The notes beneath the pieces are model-generated. The model was not told the DNA's origin. It ran no database searches and worked only from the letters and a program-made list of their open reading frames with translations. The position numbers and the translations under genes were made by a program. This document shows positions 1 through 5,813 of a stretch of 7,628 nucleotides of DNA, in pieces. Source of the stretch: Pseudomonadota bacterium (lineage in GTDB: Bacteria > Pseudomonadota > Alphaproteobacteria > Rhizobiales > Hyphomicrobiaceae); the NCBI GenBank assembly GCA_023426855.1, contig JAEZBU010000306.1, positions 1-7,628 of the forward strand, given 5' to 3'. Within the stretch, counting starts at the first letter, position 1, and every line of letters starts with the position of its first letter.

Positions 1-128
1 GGCACCGCGATCGATGACGGCCAACTCGATGTGGAGCTGTCCTGTGCGTAAGCCGGGGACAATAGCCCCGTCAGCAGCAGAAGAACCGCTGCGAGCCCCC
101 GCCAGACAGGGACAAGACCGATTCTCAT
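1..128 (-). CDS. Secreted protein of unknown function, N-terminal fragment
   Basis: Leftward gene entering from position 128 and cut by the window edge after 42 codons. The visible product begins MRIGLVPVWRGLAAVLLLLT and contains a textbook Sec signal peptide: a basic start with two arginines, a leucine/alanine-rich core and an A-Y-A cleavage site followed by Q-D at residues 28-30. After that only a Ser/Thr-rich stretch is visible, so the mature protein cannot be assigned. The ATG at 126-128 is preceded by GGGGAAG (complement of 136-142) at a spacing of 7 bases, which supports this start. It lies 69 bases downstream of the vWA protein gene on the same strand with no terminator-like hairpin between, so the two are probably co-transcribed and act together in the cell envelope (inference). 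The signal peptide is clear; the function is unknown. Confidence 0.72.
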   Translation of the reverse strand, partial: MRIGLVPVWRGLAAVLLLLTGLLSPAYAQDSSTSSWPSSIAV

Positions 129-197
129 TGCGCAACTTCCCCAAAATCCGTGGCAAGAATCGCGAGACTCACCACCGTCTGCGTCAATCTGATGGCC

Positions 198-2216
198 TTA
201 TTCTACCGCCAGCTCAAGCGTCCGCTGTTCACCGGGGCGCAGATCGACAGCCTTTTCAAGACGGCGCCCGCGCGTTTCGGCACGAACGATATAGTGGCCC
301 GCCGCCAATACGCCATGCGGCTCAACCTCCATCGATCTCCACACGGAGCGTCCCGAACTGTCCAGGACGTCCCAGAAAACATCGGCAGCATTGAGACCAC
401 CTCCCGGACCGGTCAGGCGCAGATGTACGCTCGTCGCCGAGGGTTCGAGCGCAATGTCTTGCTGCACGCCTTCACGCAGATCCACGTCGCGGCTGACCAG
501 CGCATTCAGCCCACCGACCTTGGCTTCGACGCGGTAGCGGCCGGCCGGCAACTGCAGGCTGGCCTCGACCTGATCGACCCGCGCCACAACCTGTTCCTCG
601 GCATCCAGGCGCACCACACGATAGCTGACGTCCTGCTGCGGGGTGGCTGCCGCGCCCGGCAGCCGCGTCGACAGTGACAACTGGCCGAGTTTCAACGTCA
701 GCGCGCGCACAACGTCGTCGCCGCCCTTGAGCGCGATCAGCTCGCGCGCTTCGGCTGCGCCGCGGCCGGCCACCAGGTGATAGGTGCCCGCAGGCAGCGT
801 GAAGACCGGCTCGCTGGCAACAGAACGGGCGACCTCACGGCGCCCGGCTGGTGCGTTGGGATCATCCTCGAGCACGCGAAACAGGACCGCCTCGGATGCT
901 GCTCCGCCGCCGAAGCTGTCACGCACCTGCAAGCGAATGCGACCGGTCGCCGCCATGATTTGCGGCGCGGAGCGGCTGCCCGCTTCGACCGCGATGATCT
1001 TCTCCGAGCGGAACTGCCGATCCTGGGTGATCAGCCGATAGCTTCCCGCAGGCACGATCAACTCGCGATCCTGAGCCCGGCCGACCCACAGCACGCGGCC
1101 ACGGCCGACATCGCCTGCCTTATGCTCCTCCAGGCTGATCACCATGGCGGACGGCTGCCCCGAGGCATCATGGTGCGCCGCCTGAAGCTTGATCGCGCCG
1201 GCGTTGAGCGCGATTGAAACCCGCGTCGGTCGATCGCCGACCACCTCTACATTCTGCCGCGCGGTGGCGTTTCCGAGCTGCGCCTCAACGATGTAGATGC
1301 CCGGTTCAAGCGCGAGGCTCGGCTCGGCTTCGGCGACGTCCGCCAGCGGGTCGCCAGCGTCCTCGTTTTGCCGGAATACGCGGAATTGCACCGGCTGCTT
1401 CAGTGGCGCACTGCCCGGCGCCAGAGACGCGCTGAGCCTCAAGCCCGGCGGTCCGGTTTCCGGTTCCGGCGCCTTCGGGCTCGCCTTGCCGGCTGGCTGA
1501 GCGACCGGCGTCGGTCCCTGCAGGCTGGCCAGATGCAGGGCCTCGCCAATGGCACTGATCGCCGACGGCGCGTCCTGCACGTCGAACATGCGCCCGCCGG
1601 TGATCTGCGGCACGCAGCGCATCTGCTCGACGTCCTCCTGGCGCATGCCGAGGCTGACGACATGAATGGCAAGCTGCGGCCGGATGCGCTTCAGATCGCG
1701 CGCGACGGCGCACGGGTCGCCCTGACAGTTGTCCAGGTCGTCATGCACCAGGATGATGCTGTCCTTGCCGAGCGTATTCGGCGAGGCGTCGGCCACCGAC
1801 ACCAGCGCCAGGGCAAGTGGTCCCCTGCCCTTGGGATTCAGCTTATCCAGCGGCGCAACGAGCCGCCCAGCATCCAACGGCTGCGGTGTGACGGCCAGTT
1901 CCACATCGCTGCAATCGCCCCGGCGGCGATGACCGAACAGGGCCAATCCAACCTCGGTGGTGCGGGCCAGTCGCGGCAGATTCTGGCGCAGCGCATCCCT
2001 CACGATGGCAAACTTCGGCCCGGCGTCACCGGTCATTTTGCCCCACATCGAGCCTGAACCGTCGATCACGAGTTGTACACGAGCCGTGTCGGCGGCCACC
2101 GCCATGCCAGCCTGCAGCGACAGTGCCAACACCGACGCCAACACCAGAATCGCCGGCTTGCCGACGGCTCTGCTCGACGTCTTGAGGACGGACGCGGCTT
2201 CCGGTGTGCGCATCAT
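198..2216 (-). CDS. Secreted vWA-domain protein with five beta-rich repeats
   Basis: The 672-residue product begins with a signal peptide (hydrophobic core about residues 21-40, likely cleavage after AVA near residue 41). A vWA domain follows (about 44-230), opening with the metal-site motif D52-G-S-G-S56 followed by MWG. Four cysteines (102, 164, 169, 201) suit periplasmic disulfides. The pattern GHRRRGDC, DNCQGDPC and a late ITGG matches a family of exported vWA proteins common in rhizobia. After a Pro-rich linker (234-257), five repeats of about 82 residues (259-340, 341-425, 426-511, 512-593, 594-672) each carry a P/A-x-G-x-Y turn, best seen as LPAGRY at 556-561. Such modules suggest adhesion or a scaffolding role at the envelope, but no partner is known. 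The start has GGAAGGA (complement of 2227-2233) 10 bases upstream; a second ATG at 2213 is the less well spaced alternative. It is first in a leftward operon with the secreted protein at the window edge. Confidence 0.9.
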   Translation of the reverse strand: MMRTPEAASVLKTSSRAVGKPAILVLASVLALSLQAGMAVAADTARVQLVIDGSGSMWGKMTGDAGPKFAIVRDALRQNLPRLARTTEVGLALFGHRRRGDCSDVELAVTPQPLDAGRLVAPLDKLNPKGRGPLALALVSVADASPNTLGKDSIILVHDDLDNCQGDPCAVARDLKRIRPQLAIHVVSLGMRQEDVEQMRCVPQITGGRMFDVQDAPSAISAIGEALHLASLQGPTPVAQPAGKASPKAPEPETGPPGLRLSASLAPGSAPLKQPVQFRVFRQNEDAGDPLADVAEAEPSLALEPGIYIVEAQLGNATARQNVEVVGDRPTRVSIALNAGAIKLQAAHHDASGQPSAMVISLEEHKAGDVGRGRVLWVGRAQDRELIVPAGSYRLITQDRQFRSEKIIAVEAGSRSAPQIMAATGRIRLQVRDSFGGGAASEAVLFRVLEDDPNAPAGRREVARSVASEPVFTLPAGTYHLVAGRGAAEARELIALKGGDDVVRALTLKLGQLSLSTRLPGAAATPQQDVSYRVVRLDAEEQVVARVDQVEASLQLPAGRYRVEAKVGGLNALVSRDVDLREGVQQDIALEPSATSVHLRLTGPGGGLNAADVFWDVLDSSGRSVWRSMEVEPHGVLAAGHYIVRAETRGRRLEKAVDLRPGEQRTLELAVE

Positions 2217-2226
2217 ATCGGGCGTA

Positions 2227-2260
2227 TCCTTCCGCTGATGGTGGCAGCCATGTCAGATTG
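2227..2260 (-). promoter_or_regulatory. Candidate -10 box and RBS for the vWA operon
   Basis: Reading leftward, TACAAT (complement of 2255-2260) matches the sigma-70 -10 consensus at five of six positions and would give a leader of about 30 bases ending in the GGAAGGA ribosome site at 2227-2233. No good -35 hexamer is found 16-18 bases upstream, so the promoter assignment is tentative. The 107-bp gap must also hold the promoter of the divergent nitroreductase gene; TTGTAC at 2256-2261 overlaps this -10 and could be its weak -35. Confidence 0.33.
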
Positions 2261-2323
2261 TACCTCAAGCCATTTTGCGATAGCGAGACTTAAACCAACG
2301 ATCATGAGCACAGGACAAAACGC

Positions 2324-2893
2324 ATGACGTCCCTGATCGATTTTCTACTCGCACGCCGCTCCGCCAAGCCGATCCTGCTCAATGAGCCCGGCCCGGATGC
2401 CGCCCAATTGCAGCAGATCCTGACAGCCGCCGCCCGTGTGCCAGATCACAAGAAGCTGGCGCCCTGGCGGTTCATCGTATTTGAGGGTGATGCGCGCCGT
2501 ACCTTCGGTGAGGTGCTGGCTGAAGCCTGTGCCGCGGAAGAAAACGAACCGTCTCACATCCGCCTGGAGGCCGAGCGGTCGCGGCTGACGCGCGCGCCAG
2601 TCGTCATCGCCGTCGTCTCGCGCGTGGTGCCGAGCCCGGGCGCTCCGGAATGGGAGCAGATCCTGTCGACCGGCGCGGCGTGCTTCAACCTGTGCCTCGC
2701 GGCCAACGCACTCGGTTTCGGGACGAGCTGGATTACCGAATGGTACACCTATAGCCCCGGCGTCCGCAGCGCGCTAAAGCTTGCCGATAACGAACGCATC
2801 GCCGGCTTCATCTACATCGGCTCCGAAGCAGAGAAGCAGCCCGATCGCGACCGCCCGAACCTGTCCGATATCGTCACCCGCTGGACAGCCTAA
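2324..2893 (+). CDS. YdjA-type nitroreductase family protein
   Basis: The 189-residue product is a small single-domain nitroreductase, close in length and pattern to E. coli YdjA (about 183 residues). These are cytoplasmic FMN-binding homodimers that use NAD(P)H to reduce nitro compounds, quinones or similar acceptors; the physiological substrate is usually unknown. Visible family signatures are R11-R12-S13 near the start, the FMN-contacting block P40-D-H-K-K-L-A-P-W-R-F50, W110-E-Q-I-L-S-T-G-A-A before the central helix, a G131-F-G-T-S-W136 segment, and I159-A-G-F-I-Y-I-G166 with a basic tail rich in Arg/Asp. The start ATG has AGGA (2312-2315) 8 bases upstream. The gene diverges from the vWA operon and is followed 36 bases later by a flavin-reductase-like gene, so the two flavoproteins probably form an operon. 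The family call is secure; the substrate is not determined. Confidence 0.93.
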   Translation: MTSLIDFLLARRSAKPILLNEPGPDAAQLQQILTAAARVPDHKKLAPWRFIVFEGDARRTFGEVLAEACAAEENEPSHIRLEAERSRLTRAPVVIAVVSRVVPSPGAPEWEQILSTGAACFNLCLAANALGFGTSWITEWYTYSPGVRSALKLADNERIAGFIYIGSEAEKQPDRDRPNLSDIVTRWTA

Positions 2894-2929
2894 TCCCTCG
2901 CGAACCAACGCCCGCCAAAGGAGCTTGCC

Positions 2930-3574
2930 ATGTTTTATGATTCAGTGGTCAACAAGCATGGCCTGCGGCACGATCCGTTCAAGGCACTGATCGTGCCCCG
3001 CCCCATCGGCTGGATTTCCACGGTCAGCAAGGATGGTGTCTGCAATCTCGGCCCGTACAGCTTCTTCAACGCGGTCAGCAGCAATCCGAACTACGTCATG
3101 TTCAGCTCCGGCAGTATGAAGGACAGCGTGCGCAACATCGAGGAAACCGGCGAGTTCGTCTGCTCGCTGGCCACCTGGGATCTGCGCTACGAAATGAACG
3201 TGTCATCGGCCGACGTACCGCATGGGGTTGATGAGTTTCCAATGTCCAACCTGACCACGGCCCCATCCGAGATGGTGAGGCCGCCGCGGGTCAAGGAAAG
3301 TCCGGTCGCCTTCGAGTGTCGCCATTGGAAGACGATCGTACTGCCCGCGGATGAAAACGCCCGTTCCCTCGAGCATTTCGTCGTGTTCGGACGAGTCGTT
3401 GGCATTTACATAGACGATGCGTTTATCAAGGATGGCATTGTCGATACTGGCGCCATGCGCCCGATCTCGCGGCTCGGTTACATGGATTACGCGGTGGTCA
3501 GCCCCGAAAGCGTGTTCACCATCCACCGACCGAAGATCGATGCGGACGGGAATGTCATCGCCGAGCGGGGCTGA
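2930..3574 (+). CDS. Flavin reductase-like FMN-binding protein
   Basis: The 214-residue product belongs to the flavin-reductase-like (DIM6/NTAB) split-barrel FMN-binding family. Signatures are the N-terminal V23-P-R-P-I-G-W-I-S30 strand and turn, the N39-L-G-P-Y-S-F-F-N block (39-47) that contacts flavin, S59-S-G-S-M-K-D-S for the phosphate end, and a late R177-P-I-S-R-L-G-Y-M-D-Y segment. Family members either supply reduced FMN to a monooxygenase or are stand-alone FMN proteins. No monooxygenase gene is adjacent here, so a role as a dedicated reductase component is unproven. The start has a strong AAAGGAG (2917-2923) at 6 bases. It lies 36 bases behind the nitroreductase gene in the same direction. 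No membrane segment or signal peptide is visible, so it should be cytoplasmic. Confidence 0.93.
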   Translation: MFYDSVVNKHGLRHDPFKALIVPRPIGWISTVSKDGVCNLGPYSFFNAVSSNPNYVMFSSGSMKDSVRNIEETGEFVCSLATWDLRYEMNVSSADVPHGVDEFPMSNLTTAPSEMVRPPRVKESPVAFECRHWKTIVLPADENARSLEHFVVFGRVVGIYIDDAFIKDGIVDTGAMRPISRLGYMDYAVVSPESVFTIHRPKIDADGNVIAERG

Positions 3575-3612
3575 GTTTCACCGCGCTGAGCGGCTTCATC
3601 TGAGCCCCTGGG

Positions 3613-3657
3613 AGTGCTCATTTCGAGCACTAGCGATTCGCACAGCATCAGCGAATC
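3613..3657 (+). other. Two adjacent inverted repeats in the 3575-3734 spacer
   Basis: AGTGCTC (3613-3619) and GAGCACT (3625-3631) form a perfect 7-bp stem with a 5-base loop. Three bases later GATTCGC (3635-3641) and GCGAATC (3651-3657) form a second perfect 7-bp stem with a 9-base loop. No run of T follows either, so they do not make a standard intrinsic terminator, although they sit 39 bases after the flavin-reductase stop codon. They could be a Rho-assisted or weak terminator, a structured leader of the downstream autotransporter gene, or, for the second, a dyad operator. I found no convincing promoter hexamers in the rest of this spacer. Confidence 0.5.
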
Positions 3658-3734
3658 ACCTATCTCGTTAGTATTAGGGAATCCAAGCGGATTTCGGGGG
3701 CAGTATTGCGTGCGTTCGCAGCTTCGGGGGGAGC

Positions 3735-5576
3735 ATGCAGATCATTACGCTTGGCCGTTGCGCCGCGATCGTTGTTGCCATTGGCGGCATGATGGTGCTT
3801 GCGCCGGTCACCGTCGCTGAGCAACCCTCCTCCAATCTCGCGCCGAAATGGACCCCCTGGGTCGAATTCGGCGGCTTCTATGGCTCCGACGAGACCAGCC
3901 GCGGCGAAGGCGTCGTGTGGGCGCCGTTTGCTCAGGGACAGACCTCGCTGGTATTCGGCGAGGCGCGCGGCAAGATCTTCGAGAACGACATGCGCGAGGG
4001 CAACTTCGCGCTCGGCTACCGTCAGATGATGGCCGGCGGCTGGAACCTCGGCTTCTGGGGCGGCTACGACGTGCGCCGCAGCACGTTCGGCAACAACTTC
4101 CATCAGCTCGCAGGCGGCATCGAGCTGCTCAGCGACCGCTGGGACTTCCGCGCCAATGCCTACCTGCCGCTAAATGATAAAGAGAACGTCAGCACATCTT
4201 CCACGCCGTTTACGAGCACGATTGTAGATGTCACCGGACCGAACATCGGCCTGGTCACAACGTCGGGCATGATCACCAGCAGCATAGACGAAGTGGCGCT
4301 GTGGGGCTTCGATGCCGAGATCGGCACCAAGCTGTTCGCCACCTCTGACGACCTGCCCGGCCCGCGTCACGAGCTACGCGTCTATGCCGGCGCCTTCCAC
4401 TTCGATCATTCCGATCTCGCCGGTTCCGTCACCGGCCCCAGGCTGCGCGCGGAATGGCGGGTCGACAACCTGATCGACCAGTGGCGCGGATCGCGGTTGA
4501 CGTTGGAAGCGGAATATTCGCACGACAAGCTGCGCGATGATCGCGTCGAGGTCGGCGCGCGTCTGCGGCTGCCGTTCGGCGACAGCGGCGCGGGCTCGGT
4601 ACCACGCCTGACCGCCCAGGAACGGCGCATGTCGGAAGGGTTGGAGCGCGACACTGACATTGTCACCAACTCCAAGGCGACTTCAACCACATCGGGCGTC
4701 TCCGTCCTCACGGAGGATGCCGAAGACGCGGAAACCGGCGTCCGCTTCGACCGCGTCGTCACCATCGATGCAACATCGAATCTGAGCACCGCCTCCAGTG
4801 CGGCCGGCGCCAACTCGCTGATCATCGCCGACGGAAGCGCAGGTAATTTCGCTGGCAATCACACGATCCAAGGGGATCAGACGCTGATGGGCGGCGGCTC
4901 CACCATCCAGTTGCGCGGTGCCACCTCGGGCGTCGTCGTCGACTTCACCGCGACAGGGAGTCGGGCCAACCTGACGAGTTCATTAGGCAACACCGTGACG
5001 ATCGGCGGCAATAATGTCCATCTCGCCAATATCGATGTTTCGTCATCTGCCTTTTTATCATCGGCAAATGTCGTTTACATGGCCTCACAATCCAATGCCG
5101 TAATCACGAGACTGAATATCAGCGGCGGCGATGATGGATTTGCGATGACAGGGTCGGGCGCCAGCGCGCGTGTCCAGGACACAACGATTTCCGACGCTTG
5201 GGATGACGCCATCCAGATTACCGGCAACAATCAATCGCTCAGCATCCGGAATTCTGAGTTGCGCGATTCCGGCTATGGCGTCTATTTGATGGCCACGAAC
5301 AGTACGCTGGATTTCGACAATATCAGGATTGCAAACATCTCACGCGTAGCGTTACTGCTGAGTACTGGGATAGGCAACACCCTGGCTCTCAACAATTCCA
5401 ACCTGGTTGGACCTTTCGCATATCAGCCTCTCGCGATTAGCCATGGACTCGTAATTTCCGGCACAAACAACACGACGGATCCGACGACGCCGACACCAGG
5501 AATGTGTCAGTCCATAGGCCCATGGTCCGGCTCGTTCGAGATGAACGAAACCACGTATACACTGGCCGATTGCTGA
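3735..5576 (+). CDS. Inverse-autotransporter-like barrel with beta-helix passenger
   Basis: The 613-residue product starts with a signal peptide (core 10-27, probable cleavage after VTVA at 25-28). Residues about 38-283 are alternating strands ending in aromatic residues, resembling the inverse autotransporter (intimin/invasin) barrel: F97-G-F-W-G-G-Y-D, N121-F-H-Q-L-A-G-G-I-E, W136-D-F-R-A-N-A-Y-L-P, W190-G-F-D-A-E-I-G and E259-A-E-Y-S. I count 11-12 candidate strands. A conserved-looking linker, E296-R-R-M then R305-D-T-D-I-V310, follows. Residues about 340-575 look like a pectate-lyase-type right-handed beta-helix (N461-I-S-G-G-D-D-G, D488-A-W-D-D-A-I-Q-I, R505-N-S-E-L-R-D-S-G). A Thr/Pro spacer (T580-P588) and a Cys591/Cys613 pair end the protein. 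The expected role is an outer-membrane protein displaying an adhesin or carbohydrate-binding helix. No LysM or Ig-like domains are seen. The start has GGGGGGAG (3726-3733) very close to the ATG. Porin-like misassignment of the barrel is the main alternative. Confidence 0.82.
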   Translation: MQIITLGRCAAIVVAIGGMMVLAPVTVAEQPSSNLAPKWTPWVEFGGFYGSDETSRGEGVVWAPFAQGQTSLVFGEARGKIFENDMREGNFALGYRQMMAGGWNLGFWGGYDVRRSTFGNNFHQLAGGIELLSDRWDFRANAYLPLNDKENVSTSSTPFTSTIVDVTGPNIGLVTTSGMITSSIDEVALWGFDAEIGTKLFATSDDLPGPRHELRVYAGAFHFDHSDLAGSVTGPRLRAEWRVDNLIDQWRGSRLTLEAEYSHDKLRDDRVEVGARLRLPFGDSGAGSVPRLTAQERRMSEGLERDTDIVTNSKATSTTSGVSVLTEDAEDAETGVRFDRVVTIDATSNLSTASSAAGANSLIIADGSAGNFAGNHTIQGDQTLMGGGSTIQLRGATSGVVVDFTATGSRANLTSSLGNTVTIGGNNVHLANIDVSSSAFLSSANVVYMASQSNAVITRLNISGGDDGFAMTGSGASARVQDTTISDAWDDAIQITGNNQSLSIRNSELRDSGYGVYLMATNSTLDFDNIRIANISRVALLLSTGIGNTLALNNSNLVGPFAYQPLAISHGLVISGTNNTTDPTTPTPGMCQSIGPWSGSFEMNETTYTLADC

Positions 5577-5651
5577 CGCCTGCCGCGGAACATTCCCGCG
5601 CCATCCGGATTGCTGGCCAAGAGCCCGTTTTCATTTTGCAGCGCACACCGA

Positions 5652-5672
5652 CGCGCCGCCTTTGGTGGCGCG
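5652..5672 (+). terminator. Strong hairpin after the autotransporter gene
   Basis: CGCGCCGCC (5652-5660), loop TTT, then GGTGGCGCG (5664-5672) gives a 9-bp stem with one G-T pair. It lies 75 bases after the autotransporter stop and upstream of the Pho box. No T tract follows on either strand, so termination would need Rho or another factor; it might instead protect the mRNA end. The stem is clear, its function is inferred. Confidence 0.45.
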
Positions 5673-5707
5673 CAGCGGCTGCTTGGGCCAACGTCGCACT
5701 CGCCTCC

Positions 5708-5725
5708 ATGACAGTTTTGTGACAG
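5708..5725 (-). promoter_or_regulatory. Pho box (PhoB binding site)
   Basis: The plus strand reads ATGACAG-TTTT-GTGACAG; the minus strand reads CTGTCAC-AAAA-CTGTCAT. This is two 7-base units separated by an A-rich 4-base spacer, differing from the tandem CTGTCAT consensus of PhoB sites at only one base, a C/T position that varies naturally. It lies 88 bases upstream of the phnD start, where PhoB control of phosphonate uptake is expected under phosphate limitation (established for phn genes in several proteobacteria). The site is oriented opposite to phnD. No good -10 box is evident at the usual distance on either side. Confidence 0.8.
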
Positions 5726-5800
5726 AAAGACCTCTTGAGCTGCATCGACTTGGGCCAGCTAGAGCCCGGCGTTGCAGCCAAGACATGATCTTATTGTCTG

Positions 5801-5806
5801 GGAGGA
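5801..5806 (+). promoter_or_regulatory. Ribosome binding site deciding the phnD start
   Basis: GGAGGA ends 7 bases before the ATG at 5814. This fixes the start there rather than at an in-frame TTG at 5772, which would add 14 residues in front of an already complete signal peptide and has no comparable ribosome site. Confidence 0.85.
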
Positions 5807-5813
5807 CAAAAGG

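Noticed and set aside
1368..2057. Long plus-strand open frame (229 codons) opposite the vWA gene
   Set aside because: Arg/Gln-rich low-complexity product with no ribosome site or family pattern; it is the antisense shadow of a strongly supported GC-rich gene.
2304..2327. Seven-codon leader frame (MSTGQNA) whose TGA overlaps the nitroreductase ATG
   Set aside because: Too short to judge, has no ribosome site of its own, and stop-start overlaps like this arise easily by chance.
3669..3674. TAGTAT as a -10 box for the autotransporter gene
   Set aside because: Four of six matches and no acceptable -35 hexamer at 16-18 bases.
3693..3730. Repeated TTCGGGGG at 3693-3700 and 3723-3730
   Set aside because: Only eight bases, and the second copy is simply part of the G-rich ribosome site.
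3660..4103. Minus-strand open frame (147 codons) opposite the autotransporter start
   Set aside because: Overlaps the signal peptide and barrel coding region; composition typical of an antisense shadow, no recognisable domain.
5584..5600. Small hairpin CGCGG-N7-CCGCG just after the autotransporter stop, with T-rich bases further on
   Set aside because: Five-pair stem, and the T-rich stretch begins about 28 bases later, too far for an intrinsic terminator.
5772..5813. Upstream TTG start for phnD adding 14 residues
   Set aside because: GGAGGA sits 7 bases before the ATG at 5814, and the signal peptide is complete from there.
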